From NCBI GenBank assembly GCA_023435745.1, contig JAEZMD010000026.1, positions 62,001 to 126,000 of the forward strand: a DNA stretch of 64,000 nt, in the 5' to 3' direction. The translations under genes were made by a program, and so were the position numbers. Positions 34,988 through 44,165 of the stretch are shown piece after piece. Source of the DNA: Bacillota bacterium. Lineage in GTDB: Bacteria > Bacillota > Clostridia > Acetivibrionales > DTU013. Every line of letters starts with the position of its first letter. The first letter of the stretch is position 1. The notes below the pieces were generated by a model. The model searched no databases. It was not told the DNA's origin and was given only the letters and a program-made list of their open reading frames with translations.

Positions 34988-35951
34988 CGAACGGAGACGT
35001 ACTTTTTGCAGACCAGCTGTCATTTTCCGTATCATATACTTCAACATCATTGGAGTATTTCATACCGGCCATTTTTATTCCGTTTATGGCATAAATAAGC
35101 CCATCGATTGCTACGGGGAATATGTGGATGCGGCTGGTGATAATAGGGCTTTTCAGTGTCCAGGCATCTGTCTTTGGATCATATACGCTTACCAAAGGTG
35201 TACGTGCGCCTGAAAAGGCATAAATCCTGCCGTTAACGGCAATTGTTCCTGCATCCTGATAATAAATATTCGGCCCGCTCTTTTCAATCCATTCATTGGC
35301 TTGCGGATCATACTCTTCCAGAACTGACGCCTCTCCGCCGACGATATAGATTCTATTATCTATCACTGCCGTACCGAAAGCATAGTTCTTTTTGGGAAGT
35401 TCCCCTTTCAACACCCATTCATCCGAGGAAGGATCATACTCCTGTACGTTATAGGTCATTACAAAATCATTTTCATCTTTAAAGTAGCCGCCCCCGAAGG
35501 TATAGAGCTTTCCATTTGCTGCGGCTGCTCCGCCGCCGGAAATAACGGTTCCCTTACCTGCTAATGTGGACGCTTTTTTTGTCCAACTATCGGCGGAAGG
35601 ATCATACTCGTATAACGTATTATAATCGTCGTATCTATCCATTGTTCCAAGAACATAGATCTTGTCGTTGATTACTACCGATCTATGGGTAAACATCTTC
35701 ACCGGCATATCCTTCTTCCGGGTCCAGGGAGAGACAGCCTGAACATTTTGGACGGAGTTGTCCGCAGCCGGTTCGGTTACGTTTGGCTGCTCCTCAGTAG
35801 CTGTTTGCGGAGTGTCGTCACTCGAATTTTTTTCAATATTTGAATTATTGTCTGTCGGTTCAGCGGGATTGCCCCGGCTATTGTCCTTACTGCATGCGAT
35901 AAACGAAAACGCTATCAAAAAAACAAGTGTAATTATAAAAAATTTTCTCAT
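34872..35951 (-). CDS. Kelch-repeat lipoprotein
   Basis: 359 residues. Signal peptide with lipobox SFIAC (Cys 20), a disordered Asn/Glu/Pro linker (21-72), then about six kelch blades of 45-50 residues, each with the pattern GxIYxxGG ... YDPxxDxWxxK (for example NDKIYVLGTM, NGKLYTFGGGY, DNRIYIVGGE, KGRIYMIGGEGED). It should fold as an extracytoplasmic beta-propeller that binds a partner or a polysaccharide. Its 3' end is duplicated at 31692-31870. It lies 88 bases after a histidine kinase gene on the same strand. Confidence 0.9.
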   Translation of the reverse strand: MRKFFIITLVFLIAFSFIACSKDNSRGNPAEPTDNNSNIEKNSSDDTPQTATEEQPNVTEPAADNSVQNVQAVSPWTRKKDMPVKMFTHRSVVINDKIYVLGTMDRYDDYNTLYEYDPSADSWTKKASTLAGKGTVISGGGAAAANGKLYTFGGGYFKDENDFVMTYNVQEYDPSSDEWVLKGELPKKNYAFGTAVIDNRIYIVGGEASVLEEYDPQANEWIEKSGPNIYYQDAGTIAVNGRIYAFSGARTPLVSVYDPKTDAWTLKSPIITSRIHIFPVAIDGLIYAINGIKMAGMKYSNDVEVYDTENDSWSAKSTSPFASYSSAYAAVKGRIYMIGGEGEDSTQYCVYEYDPGLDK

Positions 35952-36038
35952 CGTACCAACCCTCCTGAAATATTACGATGATTATATCGCAGAAGAGACC
36001 TGTCAAAAGTCATATGATAACATCCGTTTGTCACATTT

Positions 36039-37799
36039 TTATAGGTATGGAAGCTCGATATGGATATGGAACCCCTTTTCACCATCCGAACCGTATTCTA
36101 TTGTTCCGCCCAATTCGCCGACACGCTGCTCCATGCCGGATAACCCGTATCCTTGTTTTATTGAAGCGCAGCCTGTACCATCGTCAAAAATATAGAGCTT
36201 TAGGCTTTCTTCAAAAAAGCTGAGCAAAATAACAATATTCCTGGACTTTCCGTGGCGCAGGGAGTTTGTAAGGCCTTCCTGGCAGATACGGAAAATCGTT
36301 TCGTCATGCTGCGGACTCAATTTCCTCTCTTCCCCATTTAAATCAAATTCTATTTTTACGCCGGAACGCTCAAATATCTCCTTAAGGATCCGAATACGGT
36401 CGATGACGTCGACGGAGACAGTTTTTTCTTCCGACGTTTGCGAGATTGCGTTTCGCACCTGCTGTAAACCATTTCGTGCGATATCCATCATCTGAAGTAT
36501 CTTTTCCCTGGTCAGCTCCGGATCGGATACACAAGCGATATTGCTGACTTCAAGCAAGGATATCAGAAGCGTCATGGTATGTCCCAGAGAATCATGGATA
36601 TCCCTGGCTACACGGTTTCTCTCCTTTACCGCAGCCAATTCACCCGCAATCACCGTATAATCCTTAAGTAATCTGTTTGATTCCTCGATATCGCGGTATT
36701 TCTCTTCCAGTTCCTTCATCAGAACCTTGTAACCGGTAATATCGCCGAGGGTAAGTACACTCCCGACAATTGTATTATCCTTCCAGTATACCGGGTCGAT
36801 TTTTACTGAAAAATGCGATTCTTCAGACCTGTTTATGCTGAAGCTGCCGCTAAAGCTGGATAAAAAGTCTGATTCGATGGTGTTAACCGTATGTATTGAA
36901 TCCTCTTTCTCGATGATAAGCAACTTCAACCTGCCGGTAAAATCAGTCAGAGTGACCGGCTGTCCATTGGCAGAACCGTCGTAGAAAGTCCTGAGAAGGG
37001 TGCTGCTGCAATATTGTATCCTGCCATAGGCATCCACAATTAGAATGCAGTCCTGCATGCTGTATAATGCCTTTTGCATGGCTATCGGCACAATATCCAG
37101 AAACCTGTATTTGAACGTTGCCAGAGCCAAAATGGCAGAAGATAAGGCAAAACCTGCCGGAGTCATATCTAATAGGATAATCCTGTTAAAAAAAGGAACA
37201 AAAATGTATCCCTTCGCCATACTGAAATAGGCATTCAGCATGATCAGGACGAGAGGAACGGAAATTCCGGCAATCAGAAAAAAGGCCTGTCTTTTGATAT
37301 ACTTCAGCTGATCGCGGGAATAATGATATAACAGAATTATTCCAATCAAAATCAATGCAAATAAAATGATATCGGTAAGAAAAAATAGATCGGCTCTGAT
37401 TTCAGGGAGCGTACTGTTAAACCTTTTGATCATTGAAAGTATAAAACAGGCCATCGATGCGGATATAAACATCGCAGGCATCCATTTATTCCTTGACAGG
37501 GTATGGTTGGTATAGAACAGGCAAAATATGAGCCACGTTGTACCTGTAAAACATACGGCAAAGTTTTGAACAGCCTGGCAGCCGAAAAAATGCAGTATGC
37601 CGTCAGAATAACCCAAATAATTGAGACCGTTATGTATCAAGACTGGCAGCGGCCACAACAAAACCATGAACTGATAAAACAGGAAGCTGCGCGATAATGC
37701 GGTTTTCCTGGCCTTTGCCAGGAGTAAGACAATCATTGACAGCGTCAGTAATACTGAACCTATGGACAACAGGATGCTCAATCCGGTATAAGCTTCCAT
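36039..37799 (-). CDS. Sensor histidine kinase, 7TM-type N-terminus, PAS, HisKA_3
   Basis: 586 residues. Seven to eight membrane segments in residues 1-225 resemble the 7TM histidine kinase N-terminal module. A PAS-like domain (about 235-350; SMQDCILIVDAYGRIQYC) and a short coiled coil lead to the HisKA_3 phosphorylation site VARDIHDSLGHTMTLLISL and an HATPase with QEGLTNSLRHG, DDGTG and GYGLSGMEQRV. This is the NarL-partner class of kinase. GAGG lies six bases before ATG 37799; 37811 is also in frame. The divergent response regulator at 37942 is its obvious partner. Confidence 0.93.
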   Translation of the reverse strand: MEAYTGLSILLSIGSVLLTLSMIVLLLAKARKTALSRSFLFYQFMVLLWPLPVLIHNGLNYLGYSDGILHFFGCQAVQNFAVCFTGTTWLIFCLFYTNHTLSRNKWMPAMFISASMACFILSMIKRFNSTLPEIRADLFFLTDIILFALILIGIILLYHYSRDQLKYIKRQAFFLIAGISVPLVLIMLNAYFSMAKGYIFVPFFNRIILLDMTPAGFALSSAILALATFKYRFLDIVPIAMQKALYSMQDCILIVDAYGRIQYCSSTLLRTFYDGSANGQPVTLTDFTGRLKLLIIEKEDSIHTVNTIESDFLSSFSGSFSINRSEESHFSVKIDPVYWKDNTIVGSVLTLGDITGYKVLMKELEEKYRDIEESNRLLKDYTVIAGELAAVKERNRVARDIHDSLGHTMTLLISLLEVSNIACVSDPELTREKILQMMDIARNGLQQVRNAISQTSEEKTVSVDVIDRIRILKEIFERSGVKIEFDLNGEERKLSPQHDETIFRICQEGLTNSLRHGKSRNIVILLSFFEESLKLYIFDDGTGCASIKQGYGLSGMEQRVGELGGTIEYGSDGEKGFHIHIELPYL

Positions 37800-37941
37800 T
37801 CTAAACCTCAATAAAAATACTTCGAAGAATCAGATAATACACACATACGTATCATATCATATTTCATCAGACTATTGAAATTATTAATAGTTATGAGATA
37901 AAGTGTAGTTAGATGATTACTTTATGTGAGGTTCTTACCGT

Positions 37942-38574
37942 ATGATACGTATACTTCTTGCAGATGATGAAGTGATTTTGAGGGATAGCTTGAAATACAT
38001 ACTGGAACGAGATAATGATATACAGGTGATTGATTCCGTAGGCAATGGATTCGAAGCGTTGGAATCGTGCAAAAAGGCTTTACCGGACCTGATACTTATG
38101 GATATAATGATGCCCGTATGCGACGGGGTTGAAGGAACCAGACTCATCAAGAGCCTGTTTCCGTCCGTGCGCATAATTATTCTTACAACATTCAAAGACG
38201 AAGTATATTTATTGAATGCATTGAAATATGGCGCCAACGGTTACTTACTAAAGGATATCAGAGCGGAAGAGCTTCTTGTCGCAGTTAAAAATTCCGCAAA
38301 CACACTTGGTGTAATTCACAACGACGCACTCAAACTTATAGCAAACCGGATCTCTCAATATGCAAATTCAGACGCGTTGAAAGCAAACCTGACGGAACGT
38401 GAAATAGAGATTATACGGCAGATTGTAAATGGAAAAAGCAACCGTGAAATTGCCTCGTCATTGTATCTGACCGAAGGAAGCATAAAGAACTCCATCACTG
38501 TGCTGTTGGACAGGCTGAAGCTAAATGACCGTACTCAGCTGGCGGTGTTTGCAGTCAGGAATAATATAGTCTGA
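37942..38574 (+). CDS. NarL/LuxR-family response regulator
   Basis: 210 residues: receiver domain (1-120) with LLADDE, phospho-acceptor Asp in LILMDIMMPVCDG and Lys in YLLKDIRAEE; LuxR-type HTH (145-205) with LTEREIEIIRQIVNGKSNREIASSLYL. Partner of the divergent HisKA_3 kinase; the 142-base gap between them must hold both promoters. Target genes are unknown; the adjacent ytpB-like gene is a candidate because it lies 94 bases downstream in the same direction. Confidence 0.94.
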   Translation: MIRILLADDEVILRDSLKYILERDNDIQVIDSVGNGFEALESCKKALPDLILMDIMMPVCDGVEGTRLIKSLFPSVRIIILTTFKDEVYLLNALKYGANGYLLKDIRAEELLVAVKNSANTLGVIHNDALKLIANRISQYANSDALKANLTEREIEIIRQIVNGKSNREIASSLYLTEGSIKNSITVLLDRLKLNDRTQLAVFAVRNNIV

Positions 38575-38668
38575 AAGTTATTCCTGAACGATCCATAACC
38601 ACTTAGTTGTTGTCCTCCACATAATTCCACAACCGGCGGAATAAACATAATGGGAGGAGGCGATAGTC

Positions 38669-39784
38669 ATTACGCGGCAATATGCTGATATCATCTCAGG
38701 CTTTTATCAATACAGCTTTAACGTGCTGCCCGAGGTGCGAAGACAGGCGCAGGCTGTCCAGGCAAAGGAAGAGCTGTGTATCTCCCCATTCGGCATACAG
38801 AACAGCCATGACCTTCAAAAAAACCTTCCGGATCATTTTGACTTGCAAATACTCAGCTGCTGCCTGTTCACATTGTTCCCCCGCATTGAGTTAAAAAATA
38901 CAATTTTATTTATACTCTCACTCCATGCATTAAAGAACTTGCTGGAGAATTACCGCAGAAAGAGGGATACTGTTGAAGAAACAGACATACGAACTCTCTA
39001 TGGCTGCCTGGCCTGTGCTGCAGATCCCTCCAGAAGCGGGGCCTGCGCTATTATTCATTCTCTGCGTAATTCACCTCAATGTGTTAAGCAGGCTAAAAAG
39101 CAGTCCGCTTTCCAGATAGATGAAGTTTCCTTTCAGACCTGTTTTTCTGACCAGTGCCGTCTGCAATTGGCCATCCTTCCTTCCTTTAAGCAGGCTGCTC
39201 CAAAAATAAAGAAGTACATGCAGCTTTATATTGATCTGCAATCATATCGTCATTATCCGGCCTCTGTCAGCAAAGATACCTTGAAAAACTGGTGCGGCAG
39301 TTATCTCATGCGCTATCCGGAAATCAGCGAGTGGGAATTCTGCGCTGCCGCCGATTCCTTTCTGGGGATCGCCGCCATGTACGCAGCCGCCTCCAGGCCG
39401 GGTATTTCCGGTGAAGAGATCACATTGTTGGATGAAGCCTGTTTTCCATGGTTGAGCGGACTATGCTCTCTTCTGGACGAAACAATACATTTCAGAACAA
39501 ATGGAAATACGGAGAACCTGAATTTCATCTCCTATTACAAAAACATGAAGGAATGTGAGGAGCGGATACTCTACTTTGCGGAAAAAGCTGAGAAAGCATG
39601 CCTGAAACTGAAGGAAAGCAGTCTGTATATCAGATTGCTCAGGACCATAACCGCGCTTTACCTGACCGATCCGGAGGCGGAGTTTGGCATGCTCCGGCTT
39701 GCCACCGCCAATATACTGAAAAAAAGCTCCTCCCCGGCTTATATAATCCCATGCCGCCTGATGCGCCTGTTTCGGCTGATTTAG
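38669..39784 (+). CDS. ytpB: YtpB-like DUF2600 protein (tetraprenyl-beta-curcumene synthase family); apparent ATT start
   Basis: Family members make C35 terpenes (sesquarterpenes) from heptaprenyl diphosphate. Seen: LQILSCCLFTLFPRIELKN, MQLYIDLQSYRHYP, ISEWEFCAAADSFLGIAAMYAA, EACFPWLSGLCSLLDETIHF and NFISYYKNMKECEERILYF, all matching YtpB. The first annotated-type codon is GTG 38723, but family sequence starts earlier (YADIISGFYQYSFNVLPEV). GGGAGGAGG ends eight bases before ATT 38669, the only well-placed start after the stop at 38648. In Bacillus these lipids are linked to spores. It is convergent with spmB. Confidence 0.8.
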   Translation: MTRQYADIISGFYQYSFNVLPEVRRQAQAVQAKEELCISPFGIQNSHDLQKNLPDHFDLQILSCCLFTLFPRIELKNTILFILSLHALKNLLENYRRKRDTVEETDIRTLYGCLACAADPSRSGACAIIHSLRNSPQCVKQAKKQSAFQIDEVSFQTCFSDQCRLQLAILPSFKQAAPKIKKYMQLYIDLQSYRHYPASVSKDTLKNWCGSYLMRYPEISEWEFCAAADSFLGIAAMYAAASRPGISGEEITLLDEACFPWLSGLCSLLDETIHFRTNGNTENLNFISYYKNMKECEERILYFAEKAEKACLKLKESSLYIRLLRTITALYLTDPEAEFGMLRLATANILKKSSSPAYIIPCRLMRLFRLI

Positions 39785-39820
39785 AAAATGCGGGGACGTT
39801 TCTACAATATGGGGACGTTT

Positions 39821-40372
39821 CTACCGTCCAAAAACCAGTGCGCAAATCCAGGCGGATGCAACTACACCGGCGCCATCTGCAATCAAGGCTGCAATCAGCG
39901 TATACCTGATATTTTTGATTCCCACTGAGCCGTAATATACGGCAAGGGTATAAAAAATAGTCTCTGTGGAACCCATCATGGTGGATACCACTCTCCCGAT
40001 ATATGAATCCGGCCCATGTGTTCGGATCAGCTCTGATACCAGCGCCAGAGAGGCACTTCCTGAAACCGGCCGCAGCAGCGCAAGGGGCATTGCTTCAGCC
40101 GGTATGCCAAGAAGCGAGGCTGCCGGCGTCACCAAATATATGAGGAAATCCAAAGCCCCGGAAGCTCTGAACACGCCAACAGCAGTTAACAGGCCAATAA
40201 GCGGGGGCAATATTTTTATTACCGTGGAAATCCCCTCTGATGACCCTTCCACAAAAGCATCGTAGACCTTTACATTCTTAAAAAGCCCTACGCCTAATAT
40301 CAGCAGAAAAAGCACCGGAACTGCATATAAAGAAATCGGGTAAAATATATCAGGCTTCATATGCTTTGACAT
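39821..40372 (-). CDS. spmB: Spore maturation protein B
   Basis: 183-residue integral membrane protein (four to five segments) with the nucleoside-transporter-gate type repeat ILPPLIGLLTAVGVFRASGALD and RPVSGSASLAL, GSTETIFYTLAVYYGSVGI. With SpmA it is needed for spore core dehydration in Bacillus and Clostridium. Its start overlaps spmA by 23 bases, so translation is coupled. Confidence 0.95.
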   Translation of the reverse strand: MSKHMKPDIFYPISLYAVPVLFLLILGVGLFKNVKVYDAFVEGSSEGISTVIKILPPLIGLLTAVGVFRASGALDFLIYLVTPAASLLGIPAEAMPLALLRPVSGSASLALVSELIRTHGPDSYIGRVVSTMMGSTETIFYTLAVYYGSVGIKNIRYTLIAALIADGAGVVASAWICALVFGR

Positions 40373-40967
40373 TACTCCCCACTTTGGATTTATGATCCGC
40401 CGCTGACAGTATTCCCACCATGACGATCCCCGTCAGAGTAGCCGCCACTGATGCCACCCAGACACATGCAGTTATTTCCGACGGTGCGGCGGATCCCGCA
40501 TCACTTCGCAGGGCGATCACTGTAGTCGGTATGAGCTGGATTGCTGAAGTGTTCAGAACCAGGAACATACACATGGCATCCGATGCAGTCCCTTTGCGTG
40601 TATTTACCCTCTGAAGCTCCCTCATAGCCTTGACACCAAGCGGCGTCGCAGCATTACCCAGCCCCATGAAATTGGCTGTCAGATTCATGACAATTGCCCC
40701 AATTGCATTATCGTTATCCTTGATTTCACGGAAGAGTACCTTAAGCACAGGCCTGACCAGCCTGGCAACCACATGGATCAGTCCGCTTTTTTCCATTATC
40801 TTCATCAACCCGGACCACAGACACATAATGCCCATCAGCCCGATGCTCAGCTCCACCGCCCTGCCCGCTGAAGTAAACGCAGCATTGGTGACCTCTTCGA
40901 TTCTCCCGTTCAATATCCCTATGAAAAAACCGACCAAAAGCATGCCCACCCAAATATAATTCAGCAT
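40350..40967 (-). CDS. spmA: Spore maturation protein A
   Basis: 205-residue membrane protein with MLNYIWVGMLLVGFFIG, GLMGIMCLWSGLMKI, NFMGLGNAATPLGVKAM and FLVLNTSAIQLIPTT, the SpmA pattern. Paired with spmB. ATG 40967 is chosen because it gives the family N-terminus and has GGGGG upstream; 40985 is also in frame. It is divergent from abrB across a 394-base region that holds Spo0A-box-like sites. Confidence 0.95.
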   Translation of the reverse strand: MLNYIWVGMLLVGFFIGILNGRIEEVTNAAFTSAGRAVELSIGLMGIMCLWSGLMKIMEKSGLIHVVARLVRPVLKVLFREIKDNDNAIGAIVMNLTANFMGLGNAATPLGVKAMRELQRVNTRKGTASDAMCMFLVLNTSAIQLIPTTVIALRSDAGSAAPSEITACVWVASVAATLTGIVMVGILSAADHKSKVGSNVKAYEA

Positions 40968-41057
40968 CCTATCCCCCCATTTCATTTATATGAGGCAGGG
41001 AATTTTTTATATCAGATTGGCCGCCATTTTTATTATAAAGTAGTGAGCTCAAGGCTT

Positions 41058-41144
41058 TGTCGACTTTTGTCGATTTACTGCTTTTCAAATTTCCAGTTAA
41101 TATTTGGGTAATAATTCAAATATTCGATTTTACATAATGTCGAA
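41058..41144. promoter_or_regulatory. Spo0A-box-like sites in the spmA-abrB gap
   Basis: TGTCGAC (41058-41064), TGTCGAT (41068-41074) and TGTCGAA (41138-41144). The last is a perfect 0A box. Nothing else gene-like is seen in 40968-41361. Confidence 0.45.
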
Positions 41145-41285
41145 ATTATATTTATTATTGACTGGTATTGCTTGGTATTCCTTGAAACCCTTAATTTACT
41201 GGCATCCCAAGATTCTCCCCGTGACTTCGATGCATTTTTTCCCATAATTGTCATAACATTTTTTTGAATTTCTATAAATTAATTG

Positions 41286-41336
41286 TTGACGATTATTGGA
41301 ATTTATGCTAATATAAAATCATAAAAGATTGTCGAA
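41286..41336 (+). promoter_or_regulatory. abrB promoter with a Spo0A box at the start site
   Basis: TTGACG (41286-41291), 17 bases, TAATAT (41309-41314), then a perfect 0A box TGTCGAA (41330-41336) a few bases after the expected start of transcription. In B. subtilis, Spo0A~P represses abrB from sites in this position. Confidence 0.6.
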
Positions 41337-41361
41337 TAATGTTAATAAAGGAGGAATGAGT

Positions 41362-41601
41362 ATGAAGTCTACCGGTATAGTAAGAAAGGTTGATGAGCTG
41401 GGAAGAGTTGTCCTTCCAATCGAATTAAGAAGAACCCTTGATATTGCGGAAAAAGATGCTCTTGAAATCTATGTTGATGGCGCAACAATTATTTTAAAGA
41501 AATATGAGCCTGCCTGTATCTTCTGCGGAGATGCAAAGGATGTTGCCGTATACAAAGGCAAGAACATATGCCCGAACTGCATGAAGGAACTGAAAAAATA
41601 A
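41362..41601 (+). CDS. abrB: AbrB/SpoVT family transition-state regulator
   Basis: 79 residues. N-terminal swapped-hairpin DNA-binding domain MKSTGIVRKVDELGRVVLPI with ELRRTLDIAEKDALEIYVDG; C-terminal segment with CIFCG and CPNC, typical of clostridial AbrB and probably zinc binding. AAAGGAGG lies seven bases before ATG 41362; codons at 41329 and 41356 are in frame but poorly placed. It sits next to the rsmI block as in B. subtilis. Probably represses stationary-phase and sporulation genes until Spo0A is active. Confidence 0.95.
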   Translation: MKSTGIVRKVDELGRVVLPIELRRTLDIAEKDALEIYVDGATIILKKYEPACIFCGDAKDVAVYKGKNICPNCMKELKK

Positions 41602-41631
41602 TCTAATCATGCACATATATCTTAATTTCCC

Positions 41632-41669
41632 GGAGAGCCCTATTCGTAAAGAGTCGGGCTCTCCTTTTT
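41632..41669 (+). terminator. Rho-independent terminator after abrB
   Basis: GGAGAGCCC, 15-base loop, GGGCTCTCC, then TTTTT. Perfect 9-bp stem, 30 bases after the abrB stop. Confidence 0.9.
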
Positions 41670-41687
41670 CCTCAAAGGCTAGTATAC

Positions 41688-42308
41688 CTATGATGCTCCA
41701 GGGCAGGCCTGCCCTTCCACATCTTGCTCTCTCTGATATAAATACATTTTTTCCAACCCGCTGAAGTAAACAAACTGTTTTGAATTTACATTTCGGAATC
41801 CCTTTTTATCATAAAATGTGTGATTGCATAGAGTATCGGTTATCAGGCGGTAGCTTTTACATTTTTGCTCCAGAATGTTAATGAGCGCGCTGCCGATTCC
41901 GCAGTTACGCATATTCTTATCAACAATTAACAGCAGCAATCTATTGCTATTTGCTTTAACAGCTTTTTGAATTTCCTTTTCACAGATTGATATATTTTTA
42001 AGTATTTTCAAGCACTTTCTGCCTTCCGAATTCATGGATAACCTTAGTGCACTGAAAATCATCAGCATAAAGTACTTTAAATTTATATTACCAGTTTTAA
42101 AATGAGCAAGCATTACTCCATTAACTTTATTGTCAATTAGCGCTATTCGCGAATAATTGCATTCACACAAATAAGAATAAAAGACTGTGTCAACAAATAT
42201 TCTTAAAAATTGTTCCGGTACATATTTATCAAATTGCCATGTATCGCAAATCATCTTTTTGATATCATTATAATATTTCTCAGCTAATGGCTTATAACAA
42301 ATATCCAC
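41688..42308 (-). CDS. GNAT-family N-acetyltransferase-like protein
   Basis: 206 residues with the GNAT fold: an N-terminal helix pair, IALIDNKVNGVMLAHF (beta 2-3), LLLLIVDKNMRNCGIGSALINILEQ containing the acetyl-CoA loop (R/Q-x-x-G-x-G as RNCGIGS), and HTFYDKKGFRNV near the end. Substrate unknown. It is AT-rich relative to rsmI and lies where B. subtilis has none, between abrB and rsmI, so it may be an insertion. The last ten residues (EGQACPGAS) lie in a small GC-rich palindrome. Confidence 0.8.
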   Translation of the reverse strand: MDICYKPLAEKYYNDIKKMICDTWQFDKYVPEQFLRIFVDTVFYSYLCECNYSRIALIDNKVNGVMLAHFKTGNINLKYFMLMIFSALRLSMNSEGRKCLKILKNISICEKEIQKAVKANSNRLLLLIVDKNMRNCGIGSALINILEQKCKSYRLITDTLCNHTFYDKKGFRNVNSKQFVYFSGLEKMYLYQREQDVEGQACPGAS

Positions 42309-42420
42309 GATCTCATCCTCCTGAGTTATTTAGCCCATTTGACAAAATACACTTACTGTGATACAGAGAGGCCGAACGCTCGACTTTCTGAGTCCCCTTC
42401 AGATGATCTTGACGGCAATG

Positions 42421-43269
42421 TTACTTCTCCAGCAGGCTGTTATAGACGTCCCTTTTACTCAGGCCTCTGTCTTCAGCAACTCTTTTCATGGCCTCCTTTT
42501 TGTCCAGGCCACTGTCCGTATATCTGCTGACATGCTCCTTAAGACTGATCTCCATCCAGCCATTGATCCTGTTCTCCTCGAGCAGTTGCTCGTCGGCGCC
42601 TTCAAGAATCAACACAAACTCGCCTTTTGGCGATTCCTTTTCATATTTTTGGACCGCTTCATCCAGGGTAGTTCGGATGATTTCCTCAAACCTTTTTGTC
42701 AACTCCCTTGCAAGAGAGATCCTTCTGTTGCCAAAGGCCTCTTTCAGATCTCTTAGCGTGTGAACCAGCTTATGTGGCGCTTCATAGAAGACAAGTGTCC
42801 TCGTATCTTCTTTGATGGACTTCAGCCTGTCACTGCGCATTCTTTTGTTCATTGGCAGAAACCCTTCAAAACTGAACCTCCCGGAAGGCAGTCCGGATAG
42901 AATAAGTCCGGTTATTGCAGCAGCAGGTCCGGGAATCATTGTCAGCGGTATCCCATGTTCCACCGCAAGCCTGACCAAATCCTCCCCGGGGTCGGAAATA
43001 CCCGGACAGCCCGCATCCGATACCAGAGCAATATTCTTTCCGGCTAGCAGCTGTCCGATCAGGGTTTCGCCCTTTTCATTTTTATTATGCTCATGATAAC
43101 TAACCAGAGTGTTTTTAATTTCGAAATGATTCAGCAGTTTAATCGTTTGCCTCGTGTCCTCCGCTGCAATCACATCCACCTCCTTCAAAACCCGCAGAGC
43201 ACGAAGTGTAATATCTTCCAGATTGCCTATTGGCGTTGCTACAAGGTAAAGTGTCCCAGCTTTATTCAA
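42421..43269 (-). CDS. rsmI: 16S rRNA C1402 2'-O-methyltransferase RsmI
   Basis: 282 residues, SAM-dependent. Family motifs: TLYLVATPIGNLEDIT, VIAAEDTRQTIKLL, LVSDAGCPGISDPG, IPGPAAAITGLILSGLP and ARELTKRFEE. The C-terminal tail helix (about 245-282) is usual. TTG start after GAGGAG. It follows yabB as in B. subtilis, but the GIY-YIG gene yazA is absent. Confidence 0.95.
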   Translation of the reverse strand: MNKAGTLYLVATPIGNLEDITLRALRVLKEVDVIAAEDTRQTIKLLNHFEIKNTLVSYHEHNKNEKGETLIGQLLAGKNIALVSDAGCPGISDPGEDLVRLAVEHGIPLTMIPGPAAAITGLILSGLPSGRFSFEGFLPMNKRMRSDRLKSIKEDTRTLVFYEAPHKLVHTLRDLKEAFGNRRISLARELTKRFEEIIRTTLDEAVQKYEKESPKGEFVLILEGADEQLLEENRINGWMEISLKEHVSRYTDSGLDKKEAMKRVAEDRGLSKRDVYNSLLEK

Positions 43270-43300
43270 TGCTCCTCAGCCTTCCTTACTTATATTTGCC

Positions 43301-43317
43301 GAAATGCTTAGCATTTC
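43301..43317. repeat. Small hairpin GAAATGC-TTA-GCATTTC after yabB
   Basis: Perfect 7-bp stem with a 3-base loop, three bases after the yabB stop (minus strand), preceded by GCC. The same element follows yaaR at 46374-46390. Confidence 0.6.
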
Positions 43318-43319
43318 AG

Positions 43320-44057
43320 TTACCGACAATATATTTCATTGATTTCACTTGAATAATGACCGAAGGTGTCATATATATACAGCGGTTCCTGAACCTTCAA
43401 CTCAGGATTTCCATTTCTGGCGCCGCTTATTAAAACAAGATTCGGTCTTTTCCCCGGTGAAGGATGAACCAGTCTGAGCTGCTTTGGTTCAATGCCGTAA
43501 TGGCGCATGTGATATATGATATCCGTCAGCCGCTGAGGCCTGTGCACCATGGAAAACTTTCCGCCAGGCCTCAGAAGCTTTGCCGCCGTTGACACCACAT
43601 CCTCAAGCGTGCATAAGATCTCGTGTCTGGATATGGCCTTTGCATCGGCTGGGTTCAACAGTCCTCCCCCTTTTTCCATATAGGGCGGATTTGACACAAC
43701 CGCATCAAAGCTTGACGCTCCGAAAAGCTTCACCGCATCCTTAATATCGCCCTGCACGATCCTGACATGATCGTCAAGGTTGTTCAAACTGACGCTTCGT
43801 TTTGCCATTTCCACCATTTCCGGCTGTATTTCAAGGCCTGTCACTCGGCGCGGTTCTTTTTTCGCCGCAATCAAGAAAGCTATAATACCCGTTCCCGTTC
43901 CGAGATCGATCACTTCAGAGTTTTTTGAAACCTGTGCAAAATGAGAAAGAAGCACAGCATCCACACCAAAGCAGAAGCCATCCTTCTTCTGAAGCAGTCT
44001 TAGTCCTTTATATTGAAGATCATCAAGTCTCTCGTTTTCAAAAATCTCCATGCTCAA
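43320..44057 (-). CDS. yabB: tRNA1(Val) adenine-N6 methyltransferase family protein (YabB)
   Basis: 245 residues. Class I methyltransferase with VIDLGTGTGIIAFLIA (SAM loop), GLEIQPEMVEMAKR, and the adenine-N6 motif VVSNPPYMEKG. The family includes TrmN6, which modifies A37 of tRNA1-Val. TTG 44057 has GGAGGAA seven bases upstream and is better placed than ATG 44051. Position next to rsmI is conserved. Confidence 0.93.
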   Translation of the reverse strand: MSMEIFENERLDDLQYKGLRLLQKKDGFCFGVDAVLLSHFAQVSKNSEVIDLGTGTGIIAFLIAAKKEPRRVTGLEIQPEMVEMAKRSVSLNNLDDHVRIVQGDIKDAVKLFGASSFDAVVSNPPYMEKGGGLLNPADAKAISRHEILCTLEDVVSTAAKLLRPGGKFSMVHRPQRLTDIIYHMRHYGIEPKQLRLVHPSPGKRPNLVLISGARNGNPELKVQEPLYIYDTFGHYSSEINEIYCR

Positions 44058-44165
44058 ACAGCAAATTCCTCCACAAGTTTGTACCAGTAAACAGCCTATA
44101 TAAAAAACAAGGAGCCCTGCCTCAGCGCTATGCCGATGCCTGACCCCTTCCGTGCTGCAGAAAAA

